A stretch of DNA of 5,148 bases from Actinomycetota bacterium (lineage in GTDB: Bacteria > Actinomycetota > Thermoleophilia > Gaiellales > Gaiellaceae), in assembly GCA_003170995.1 (NCBI GenBank), contig PMXT01000152.1, forward strand, positions 1 through 5,148, written 5' to 3'. Below are positions 1-5,015 of this stretch, one piece after another. The notes under the pieces were generated by a model, which saw nothing but the letters and a program-made list of their open reading frames with translations, did no database searches and was not told the DNA's origin. Each line of letters starts with the position of its first letter. The first letter of the stretch is position 1. Both the position numbers and the translations under genes were made by a program.

Positions 1-53
1 GCCGATACGACGCCTCCGGTGACGAAGATGTACTTGGTCGCGCGCGCGCTCAC
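1..53 (-). CDS. pyrG: CTP synthase, N-terminal 17 codons (cut by window edge)
   Basis: CTP synthase makes CTP from UTP with ATP and glutamine in the cytoplasm, the last step of de novo pyrimidine nucleotide synthesis. Only the first 17 codons are inside the window. After a GTG start at 53..51 the frame reads as a short polar leader followed by KYIFVTGGVVS, the nearly invariant N-terminal strand and nucleotide-binding loop of PyrG. The GTG start is preferred because an AAGGAG ribosome binding site lies six bases upstream and the family motif begins at about residue 7. The gene runs leftward out of the window. It is separated from the upstream lipoprotein gene by about 300 bases and a probable terminator, so it is likely transcribed on its own. 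The identification rests on 11 diagnostic residues, which are distinctive; the rest of the gene cannot be judged. Confidence 0.87.
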   Translation of the reverse strand, partial: MSARATKYIFVTGGVVS

Positions 54-59
54 TGTCTG

Positions 60-65
60 CTCCTT
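60..65 (-). promoter_or_regulatory. Shine-Dalgarno site of pyrG
   Basis: AAGGAG on the minus strand, six bases before the GTG start of pyrG. It is the best ribosome binding site in the window and settles the start codon of a gene that would otherwise be judged from 17 codons. Confidence 0.7.
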
Positions 66-132
66 CTTCGCTCGTGGTTGAAGACGCCGATCTCGCAGCT
101 TGCTTTCTTCCCGGTTTTTGTGGGAGAGAGCT

Positions 133-176
133 CCTCCGGCGATGCGATCGCAACCTCTAGAGTCGCCGCTTCATGC
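133..176 (-). repeat. Possible decayed fourth copy of the recN 3' end
   Basis: Blocks of the recN tail at 898..951 recur here in the same order and orientation: CCTCC at 133..137, GCGATCGCAACC at 144..155 (one mismatch to 917..928), TCGCCGC at 163..169 and CATGC at 172..176. Joining them needs small gaps in the linkers, and no reading frame survives. The GCGATCGC core is a palindrome that also occurs elsewhere in the window, which weakens the match. It could be an older, eroded recN end beside pyrG, or chance in GC-rich DNA. Confidence 0.25.
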
Positions 177-309
177 CTCTCCACTGCCTGCAAAGCTAGC
201 ACGGCGGGGATCAACTCTGAATCTCCATCCCCCTCGCTGCCATGACCAAGAGATCGTAAGGCGGCGGTAGGACGGTAGAGAATTAGGCATAAACCGCCCG
301 ACGGAGGTC

Positions 310-331
310 AACAAAACGGCGACTGCCGCCG
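310..331 (-). terminator. Probable intrinsic terminator after the lipoprotein gene
   Basis: On the minus strand a CGGCG stem (331..327), a five-base loop and the matching CGCCG (321..317) are followed directly by TTTTGTT. It begins 22 bases past the TAG stop of the lipoprotein gene, the expected place and orientation. The stem is short but wholly G-C. It would separate lipoprotein transcription from pyrG. Confidence 0.5.
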
Positions 332-353
332 CGAGGGACGCCAGCCCGATTCT

Positions 354-833
354 CTACGGCTTTAAGGTCGGGGAGTAAATGCACTTCATGGCGCCCAGTT
401 TCATGAACAAGACGTCGCGCTTCCCGGAGATCAAGCTAGATCGCTTAGTGAGCGTCCATGATTCCTCCGCGTCCTTGTTTCGCAGTGCGGTCAATAGTTT
501 TTCAATGTCAGACGAGGATTCCTCGCTCAGGGTTATCGCCCGATCAAATACCTTCTGCTGACCGTTAGGCGGTACGAGCTTTTTGAGACGGGCGACTTGA
601 TCCTCCCACAGTGGTAGTGCCCACGAGGTGAGGGCCGCGTCCTCCTTGAATGAGTTGGAAGTACCTGCGGACTTCAGTTCAGACGTCAATTTCTCCTTGA
701 ACGGGGCGCAGATCACATTCGCCTTGCTGACGAACTCCGCCTTGGTCAGGGGCTTCTTGCCTCCGCTACCACAGCCCCCTAGAAGAATCGAAGCGAAAAC
801 GATCGGCATCGCCAGCTTGGTCATCTTCCTCAT
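354..833 (-). CDS. Small exported lipoprotein with a conserved-looking Cys pair
   Basis: This encodes a predicted 159-residue lipoprotein of unknown function. The N-terminus is a classic lipoprotein signal: positive residues MRKMTK, a hydrophobic run, then the lipobox LGGC with the lipidated Cys at residue 21, followed by a Gly/Ser/Lys linker. The mature domain is mostly helical in character. It begins LTKAEFVSKANVIC (Cys 42) and ends with a second Cys (151) in MKC, a likely disulfide. I associate this LTKAEF...A..IC pattern with small Thermoleophilia lipoproteins; that is recollection, not a search. The ATG at 833 is chosen because it gives a normal signal peptide. A TTG at 893 would add 20 polar residues, although a GGGAGG lies about 11 bases before it; ATG 824 is another option. 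The gene begins 65 bases past the stop of the outer recN remnant, so it may once have directly followed recN. Codon third positions are less GC-biased than in recN. Confidence 0.75.
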   Translation of the reverse strand: MRKMTKLAMPIVFASILLGGCGSGGKKPLTKAEFVSKANVICAPFKEKLTSELKSAGTSNSFKEDAALTSWALPLWEDQVARLKKLVPPNGQQKVFDRAITLSEESSSDIEKLLTALRNKDAEESWTLTKRSSLISGKRDVLFMKLGAMKCIYSPTLKP

Positions 834-897
834 CTGCGTGATCTCTATCCTGCCGGGCTCGCGGTTGAGGGGATAGTAACCGCGATCGCTCAAGCGC

Positions 898-1011
898 TTA
901 ATGACCCTCCCGAGCGGCGATCGCAGCCAGAAACTCCTCGCCGCCGAGCATGCGCTCGATCTCGGCCGAGCGTTCTTCTGGTCCGAGCGCGTCGATGCGG
1001 GTGTGCGTCGG
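898..1011 (-). pseudogene. recN 3'-end remnant, outer copy
   Basis: A headless copy of the last 37 codons of recN with its own TAA stop (900..898). It begins at PTHTRIDALG, contains MLGGEEFLAA and ends REGH. It aligns without gaps to 3375..3488 at a constant offset of 2477. By hand count 81 of 85 bases match across 927..1011, but only 18 of 29 in the final stretch 898..926. The protein differences (E/D, S/P, S/A, V/I, D/E, A/G, Q/H) are mainly conservative, so this tail evolved as coding sequence in some recN rather than decaying from the present copy. Homology stops abruptly at 1011. There is no start codon or ribosome binding site, and no ATPase part, so it cannot make RecN. Confidence 0.92.
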
Positions 1012-1021
1012 GGATGGCACC

Positions 1022-1068
1022 ACGCTCCCCTGTCGTCCCGATCAATCCGGCCACCCGCTGGGGAGCGT
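1022..1068. repeat. Perfect 9-base inverted repeat beside the recN remnant
   Basis: ACGCTCCCC at 1022..1030 pairs exactly with GGGGAGCGT at 1060..1068 across a 29-base loop. Within the loop GAT and ATC around 1040..1047 can also pair. It starts 10 bases outside the point where homology to recN ends and finishes just before the candidate promoter of the plus-strand gene. No T-run follows on either strand, so a terminator is unlikely. An operator or an element end is possible. Confidence 0.45.
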
Positions 1069-1075
1069 CATGATC

Positions 1076-1105
1076 GTGACGGATATACGCGTTACGACGT
1101 ATAAG
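1076..1105 (+). promoter_or_regulatory. Candidate promoter, possibly leaderless
   Basis: GTGACG (1076..1081, four of six matches to TTGACA) is followed after 18 bases by TATAAG (1100..1105, five of six matches to TATAAT). Transcription would begin near 1112..1114, which is the GTG start of the next gene. That gene has no recognisable Shine-Dalgarno sequence, which fits a leaderless message, a common arrangement in actinobacteria. The call rests on motif spacing only. Confidence 0.4.
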
Positions 1106-1113
1106 TACGTGAG

Positions 1114-1626
1114 GTGCGAAATAAAAAGCCGATACTCGCGGTAGTAACCGCTCTCATCGTGCTTGGGTCGGCGCCCGGCTGTGGCGGACATAGCAGAGAG
1201 AAAACCCGCGCGAAGCGTGTGACCATTGCTTCCAGCAACGTGGTCGTGATCGACCGACCCGTCGAACGTACGTCCGGCATCCAAGCCGGACAGTACGTTT
1301 TCAATTTCCCACCACACGTAACCGTGACGAACAAAACCCGTGTTCGAGCACTGGTCGCGGCGTTGAAGAGGCTCCCGCGCTTTCGTGCCGGCGATTCTCG
1401 CTGCCATCCTTCTTCCAGCGCCCCAAAGATCACTCTGCGGTTCGAGTTGGTGAACGCTCAGCTGCGCAGGAGCACAGTCGCGCGCGTGACTGTCGATATC
1501 TGTGGGGAAGTGACCGGATTCGGCCACCCGCGCTGGACTGTGCGCTCACGATATTTCTGGAGAGCTCTCGGAAAGGCTCTTGGCATTCCGCACGGCAGGA
1601 CACCGTTTATCGGCTACTACGGGTGA
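1114..1626 (+). CDS. Exported, probably lipidated protein of unknown function
   Basis: A 170-residue protein with an export signal: MRNKKP, a hydrophobic run to about residue 19, then APGC (Cys 23), an imperfect lipobox because of the Pro at -2. The mature part has a predicted strand-rich region (about 36-75) and a helix ending VAALKRLPRF (about 77-90). Cys 97 and then a strand follow (KITLRFEL). A second Cys (130, in VDICGEV) precedes the C-terminal segment FWRALGKALGI. This layout (helix ending in LP, a Cys, a strand ending in F, a second Cys, then a terminal helix) reminds me of small uncharacterised actinobacterial secreted domains, with Cys 97 and 130 the likely disulfide. I cannot name a family. 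GTG 1114 is the first possible start, since an in-frame TAA lies at 1102..1104. It is the only confident plus-strand gene and lies between two recN remnants. The opposite strand is also open for part of this span. Confidence 0.72.
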   Translation: MRNKKPILAVVTALIVLGSAPGCGGHSREKTRAKRVTIASSNVVVIDRPVERTSGIQAGQYVFNFPPHVTVTNKTRVRALVAALKRLPRFRAGDSRCHPSSSAPKITLRFELVNAQLRRSTVARVTVDICGEVTGFGHPRWTVRSRYFWRALGKALGIPHGRTPFIGYYG

Positions 1627-1783
1627 CCAGCACGACGCAGTGACTCTCGTAGTTCGCCTACGCCCAGACGAGGCCGGTCATGGCCCGCAGTGCCGAAGGG
1701 CGAATGTGCCGTTTCGGCAGGTCATGTCTCTTGCCCCCGGATACGGCTCCCTACTACGGTCTTCTGATTAAGTTCAGGTGCAG

Positions 1784-1822
1784 AACCGCCACAATCTCGT
1801 GGCATCTGCGCGGCGGTTTATT
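1784..1822 (+). terminator. Weak terminator-like inverted repeat
   Basis: AACCGCC (1784..1790) pairs with GGCGGTT (1812..1818) and is followed by TATT on the plus strand. The 21-base loop is long, and an inner hairpin GCCAC/GTGGC (1788..1792 with 1799..1803) competes with it. It lies 157 bases past the stop of the exported protein, in a 237-base stretch (1627..1863) where I see no gene. It may end plus-strand transcription before it meets the opposing sigma/anti-sigma operon. Confidence 0.3.
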
Positions 1823-1863
1823 GCTACCGCGGGTCGCCGATAGCCCCCTGCTACTTGTCCTCT

Positions 1864-1917
1864 CTAGCCGGCCTCGCGAGAGGCGATTGCGGCCAGGAAC
1901 TCCTCGCCGCCAAGTAT
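1864..1917 (-). pseudogene. recN 3'-end remnant, inner copy
   Basis: The last 17 codons of a recN plus a TAG stop (1866..1864), reading ILGGEEFLAAIASREAG. It lines up without gaps with the intact recN end (offset 1511) and with the outer remnant. By hand count 41 of 54 bases match the outer remnant and 36 of 54 match the present recN, so it is closer to the other remnant. The shared motif is LGGEEFLA, and most base changes fall at third codon positions. Homology ends sharply at 1917, only 22 bases from the stop of the anti-sigma gene. It has no start and no function as RecN. A chance match is unlikely because frame, motif and stop position all agree. Confidence 0.87.
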
Positions 1918-1939
1918 CGAGCAAATAGGACAGTCCCGG

Positions 1940-2698
1940 CTAACTCAGAGAACGTGCGATTGCGACCAGATCCTCGGCCGGGTAATAGCCCAACACGATG
2001 ATCTGGACGCGGCCTTTCATGAACGTCACGTCGCCCGGATGCAGCATCCCTTGCTCGTTGTTCGGGGGAGCGACGTAGGCAGTTGAACCCTGGACGGTTC
2101 CGAGATACGCGTTGGGATCGGCCTGCTGGTCAACCATGCCACGGTAGTCACGCGGGCCATCCCAGCTCGAGTCCATCTTCGCTTCGGTGATCTCGAGGTG
2201 GTTGTACTCGATGTGGACCACATCTCCAGGGGCGCCTATGAGCTTCTGATTGTCGAGCCAAATGACCCTCACTGCGTCATCGGGCGGAGTGCCGGTGGCG
2301 GCCGGCTCAGTGGCAGGGGCGCCTGCGATCAGGTCCGGGACGGCGGACGACACGGCATCCTCGCTTGGAGCGATGACCGGTATATCGGCCTGAGCCCTAG
2401 CTTCGGCGAGAGAGACGGCTTTCTCCGTATCGGCCGGAGGGCCGCTGACGCGAGGCTTCCACGGGCCTCGGTCTATCCCGAATATCCCCTGTCTGGCGTC
2501 TTGCTTGTCGCCGTGCGATGCGCCAGGACCGCCGGAAGAGACCGCGAAATAGGCGGATAAGCAGCCTAATCCGACCATGAGGATGACCACAGCGGTCGCG
2601 ATGCGGTATCGTCGTGCGCGGGAGTTCCGAGCCGCAGCCTCACGCGAGACGCGAGTGTATAGCTCGGCAGCTTGTTCATATGAAAGTTTGTCAGGCAT
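1940..2698 (-). CDS. Membrane-anchored anti-sigma-like protein
   Basis: A 252-residue single-pass membrane protein, most likely the partner and inhibitor of the sigma factor encoded just upstream. Residues 1-30 form a short cytoplasmic part rich in Arg and Ala. Residues 33-54 are a hydrophobic membrane helix. A low-complexity Ala/Pro/Asp linker follows. The outer part includes VSLAEARAQADIPVIAPS (about 95-112), a pattern seen in extracytoplasmic domains of anti-sigma factors. The C-terminal domain (about 142-252) ends in strands and AEDLVAIARSL, resembling DUF4367-type domains. No HxxxCxxC zinc motif of the common anti-sigma domain is present, and the cytoplasmic part is short, so the inhibitor role is inferred from context and topology. 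ATG 2698 has a GGAG five bases upstream and overlaps the sigma gene by eight bases, indicating translational coupling. Its stop lies close to a recN remnant. Confidence 0.8.
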   Translation of the reverse strand: MPDKLSYEQAAELYTRVSREAAARNSRARRYRIATAVVILMVGLGCLSAYFAVSSGGPGASHGDKQDARQGIFGIDRGPWKPRVSGPPADTEKAVSLAEARAQADIPVIAPSEDAVSSAVPDLIAGAPATEPAATGTPPDDAVRVIWLDNQKLIGAPGDVVHIEYNHLEITEAKMDSSWDGPRDYRGMVDQQADPNAYLGTVQGSTAYVAPPNNEQGMLHPGDVTFMKGRVQIIVLGYYPAEDLVAIARSLS

Positions 2699-3245
2699 GC
2701 TCTCTCCACTCGGATGTCGGGGAAAACGCAGAGCCTCGCTTTAGGCGGGCGAGACCTCTCGCGACATTGCTCCTCACGGTTGAAGGACGGCACCCCAGCA
2801 CTGTTGCCGCCTGTTGGTCCGAAAGTTCGCAAACAACGCTCAAGTAAACGCAAGCACGCTGTCGTAAAGGGAGCCGTGATAAGAGTTCCGAACCTCTGGG
2901 CCGGGCTTCGACGTCGGGTAAGGAGTCGTTGCCTAGCACGAGGGACGCTGCGTAGATCTCACGATCGACACGCCTCTTTGTTCTGAGCCGGCTCTTCGCA
3001 ATCAGACGGAGAAGAACTGTGCGCGTGTATCCCTCCGGATTGGCCACGCCGTGGTAGCCCGGATAACGTCTCAGAGTCTCGATTAGCGCCTCTTGCACCC
3101 AGTCTTCGGCAGAGTCCGTGCAACCAAGGGCCCGTGCCAGGTTCAAGAGGAGCGGATAGACAGACCTCGTGATCGCGGTCGGATCGCCATCGGCTCGTTG
3201 GGAAGACTCGCTCTTCGGCGTCATGCGCTCAGGAGTTGCGTTCAC
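2691..3245 (-). CDS. ECF-type RNA polymerase sigma factor (SigE-like)
   Basis: A 184-residue group 4 sigma factor that would direct core RNA polymerase to a small regulon. Region 2 spans about residues 27-92, with the hallmark SAEDWVQEALIETLRRYP and PEGYTRTVLLR followed by a basic stretch (RLRTKRR). Region 4 spans about 118-170: LLSRLPLRQR, then a helix-turn-helix LSDQQAATVLGCRPSTVRSN for the -35 element. Region 3 is absent, as in ECF factors. The linker is short and there is no C-terminal SnoaL-like extension. The GTG at 3245 gives the full frame; ATG 3224 (residue 8) is equally possible, and neither has a clear Shine-Dalgarno site. The stop overlaps the start of the anti-sigma-like gene (ATGCCTGA), so the two form one operon. 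I see no GGAAC-type ECF promoter in the 129 bases upstream, so autoregulation is not supported. Third codon positions are less GC-rich than in recN. Confidence 0.9.
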   Translation of the reverse strand: MNATPERMTPKSESSQRADGDPTAITRSVYPLLLNLARALGCTDSAEDWVQEALIETLRRYPGYHGVANPEGYTRTVLLRLIAKSRLRTKRRVDREIYAASLVLGNDSLPDVEARPRGSELLSRLPLRQRACVYLSVVCELSDQQAATVLGCRPSTVRSNVARGLARLKRGSAFSPTSEWREHA

Positions 3246-3345
3246 CCTAGTTACTAAGAGGCATCTCGAGCCTGAAAACGCTGCATCGTCGCGTGCACAT
3301 GGCGGGTAAACCGTCGAGTTACATCTTCATCGAATCAGTTCGAAA

Positions 3346-3365
3346 GCTGCGCCGGTGCGCCCAGC
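3346..3365 (-). terminator. Weak hairpin just past the recN stop
   Basis: On the minus strand GCT and GCGC pair with GCGC and AGC around a four-base loop, with two bulged G residues, and TTTC follows. It starts about 10 bases after the TGA of recN. The stem is good but the T-run is only three bases, so it may attenuate recN transcription rather than stop it. The 129 bases from recN to the sigma gene hold no other clear signal. Confidence 0.3.
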
Positions 3366-3374
3366 ATCGTTTCC

Positions 3375-3488
3375 TCATTGCGCGTCCCGAGCCGCGACGC
3401 TCGCCAGAAACTCCTCGCCGCCGAGCATGCGCTCGATCTCGGCTGAGCGTTCTTCTGATCCGAGCGCCTCGATGCGGGTGTGTGTCGG
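3375..3488 (-). repeat. recN 3' end, intact member of a three-copy repeat
   Basis: This is the segment of intact recN (residues 510-546 plus the TGA stop) matched by the remnants at 898..1011 and 1864..1917. The part from 3404 to 3488 is nearly identical to the outer remnant, while the last 29 bases differ at 11 positions. The stretch common to all three copies is CCAGRAACTCCTCGCCGCC on the plus strand (3404..3422, 927..945, 1893..1911). Confidence 0.9.
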
Positions 3489-5015
3489 ATCGCCGGGGAT
3501 CTTCTCGACCAGGAAGTGACGCTCGGCTCTGCTCGCGATCTGGGGCAGATGCGTGATCGTGATCACCTGAGCCCGCGCGCCGAGCCGCACGAGCGTGTCG
3601 GCAACGGTGTTGGCCGTGCGGCCGCCGATACCGGCATCGATCTCGTCGAAGACCAGCGTCTCGCCACCGGCCACCGCCGCCAGAGCCAGCGCGATTCGCG
3701 AGAGCTCGCCGCCCGAGGCCGTCTCGGCCACCGGCGCGAAGGGAAGGCCGCGGTTGGGCCGGATCAGAAAGACGGTCTCGTCGGCGCCGCTCGGACCGGG
3801 CTCGCGCTCGTTCAACTCGACCCGGAACTCGCCCTCCCCCAGGCCGATCTGCGCCAGCTCGGCCGCAACCGCAACGGCGAAAGGTTCGGCCGCCTTCCGC
3901 CTGGCCTCTCGCAGTTCCGCGGCCAGCGCACGTACTCGCTCCTCGGCGGCGTTCATCTCCGTCTCGGCGACCTCCAGCGGATCAATGCCTTCGTCGAGCT
4001 GAGCCAGCTCATTCCGCGCCGCGGCGGCGCGCTCCATCAACTCGGCGAAATCCAAACAGCGAAAGCGTCTCTTGGCCTGGGCGATCCGGTCGAGCTCGGC
4101 CTCCAGCTGCTCCAGCCGATCGGGCTCGACCTCGAGCGCGGCCAGAAAGCCGGCCAGCGAGCTCGCCGTCTCGCGCAACTCGAGCTCGGCGCTGCGTAAC
4201 TCCTCGCCGCAGGTCGCCAGCTCCGGCGCCAGGCGCTCGAGCGGAGCCAAGGCGCTCTCGGCGGCCGCAACCAGGCCCGCCGCTCCGTCGCCTTCCTCCG
4301 GTGCCAGCGCCTCGAGCGCTTCCTGCGCCCCCTGCGCCAGCTCGGCGACGTGACTGATGCGCTCGCGCTCGTTGCGCAGCCGCTCCTCACTGCCGGGGTC
4401 GAGCTCGTCGGTGGCTTCGACGAGCGCTCGTAGCTCTTCCACCCGCGCCTGCACGGCGCTCGCGTCGCGCGTCAGCTCGGCGTAGCGGCGCCTGGAGGCC
4501 AGAAGCTCTCGCCAGGCTGCACGCGCTTCTCTTCTCCTCCGGCTCTGCTCATCGCCGGCGAAGGCGTCCAACAGGTCGAGCTGGTAGGAGGGTCGGCTCA
4601 AGCGGCGTTGCTCGAACTGGCCCGACATGGCGATCAGACGCTCGACGGCAGCGGCGGCATCCTCGCGTGCGATCGCCCGTCCCCAGGCGTAAGCGCGCGT
4701 GCGACCGTCGGCGAACACCCTCCGCGCCAGCACGAGACCATCCTCGCCGGCGGGCTGAAGCTCGGCCAGAGGCGCGAGCTCTTCCTCATCGAAAAACCCC
4801 TCGGGCAGCTCCAGCTCCGCTTCGACGTAAGCCTCCTCGGCGGCCGGCCCGACCGCGGAGGCCTCGCCCTTTTGCCCGAGCAGGAGCCCGATCGCCTGGG
4901 CGAAGATCGTCTTGCCGGCGCCGGTCTCGCCTGTGACCGCATTCAGCCCGGGCGCAAACTCGAGCTCGGCCTCGCGGATCAACACGAGGTTCTCGATTCG
5001 GAGCCTACGCAGCAT
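3375..5015 (-). CDS. recN: DNA repair ATPase RecN
   Basis: RecN is an SMC-like ATPase that acts early in recombinational repair of double-strand breaks, gathering DNA ends on the nucleoid. The protein has 546 residues, close to the usual 550-590. It opens with MLRRLRIENLVLI, the family N-terminus, and Walker A GETGAGKT at 29-36. The long Glu/Ala/Arg-rich middle (about 150-400) is the antiparallel coiled coil. The second ATPase half has the ABC signature SGGELS (434-439), Walker B LVFDE (454-458), the D-loop IDAGIGG and a switch His in ITHLPQIA (His 489). All catalytic motifs are present, so it should be active. ATG 5015 is the first start in the frame after a stop at 5049..5051. No Shine-Dalgarno site or LexA-type box is apparent upstream. 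The last 38 codons are repeated downstream as two headless remnants, so this 3' end may not be the original one. Codon use is strongly GC-biased. Confidence 0.98.
   Translation of the reverse strand: MLRRLRIENLVLIREAELEFAPGLNAVTGETGAGKTIFAQAIGLLLGQKGEASAVGPAAEEAYVEAELELPEGFFDEEELAPLAELQPAGEDGLVLARRVFADGRTRAYAWGRAIAREDAAAAVERLIAMSGQFEQRRLSRPSYQLDLLDAFAGDEQSRRRREARAAWRELLASRRRYAELTRDASAVQARVEELRALVEATDELDPGSEERLRNERERISHVAELAQGAQEALEALAPEEGDGAAGLVAAAESALAPLERLAPELATCGEELRSAELELRETASSLAGFLAALEVEPDRLEQLEAELDRIAQAKRRFRCLDFAELMERAAAARNELAQLDEGIDPLEVAETEMNAAEERVRALAAELREARRKAAEPFAVAVAAELAQIGLGEGEFRVELNEREPGPSGADETVFLIRPNRGLPFAPVAETASGGELSRIALALAAVAGGETLVFDEIDAGIGGRTANTVADTLVRLGARAQVITITHLPQIASRAERHFLVEKIPGDPTHTRIEALGSEERSAEIERMLGGEEFLASVAARDAQ

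Larger units (their letters stand above)
54..353. other. Intergenic region between lipoprotein and pyrG
   Basis: Three hundred bases with no convincing gene on either strand. From right to left it holds a probable terminator for the lipoprotein gene (310..331), then sequence that must contain the pyrG promoter, and finally the pyrG ribosome binding site. On the minus strand TTGACC at 311..306 could be a -35 box, but the nearest -10-like sequence is about 20 bases further on, so I do not call a promoter. A perfect 9-base inverted repeat (275..283 with 349..357) and a 6-base one (263..268 with 293..298) are present without a clear role. A weak match to the recN 3' end lies at 133..176. Confidence 0.6.

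Noticed and set aside
144..924. Repeated GCGATCGC octamers (144..151, 882..889, 917..924, also 4669..4676) resembling the cyanobacterial HIP1 motif
   Set aside because: Four copies in 5 kb of GC-rich DNA is not striking, some fall in coding or former coding sequence, and the gene content is not cyanobacterial.
1042..1527. Minus-strand open frame of 161 codons opposite the exported protein
   Set aside because: Its product has no signal, domain or family pattern, whereas the plus-strand frame has an export signal, ordered Cys residues and a promoter. The two cannot both be typical genes over the same span.
288..1821. GGCGGTTTAT shared by 290..299 (minus) and 1812..1821 (plus)
   Set aside because: Ten bases in opposite orientation with different surroundings; no extended similarity, so probably chance.
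2198..2560. Plus-strand open frame of 120 codons opposite the anti-sigma-like gene
   Set aside because: No recognisable domain or ribosome binding site, and it lies antisense to a gene with coherent topology and a good start.
3480..4199. Long plus-strand open frame of 239 codons, with others, opposite recN
   Set aside because: These are mirror frames of a highly GC-biased gene. recN is certain from its ATPase motifs, and the opposite products are low-complexity.
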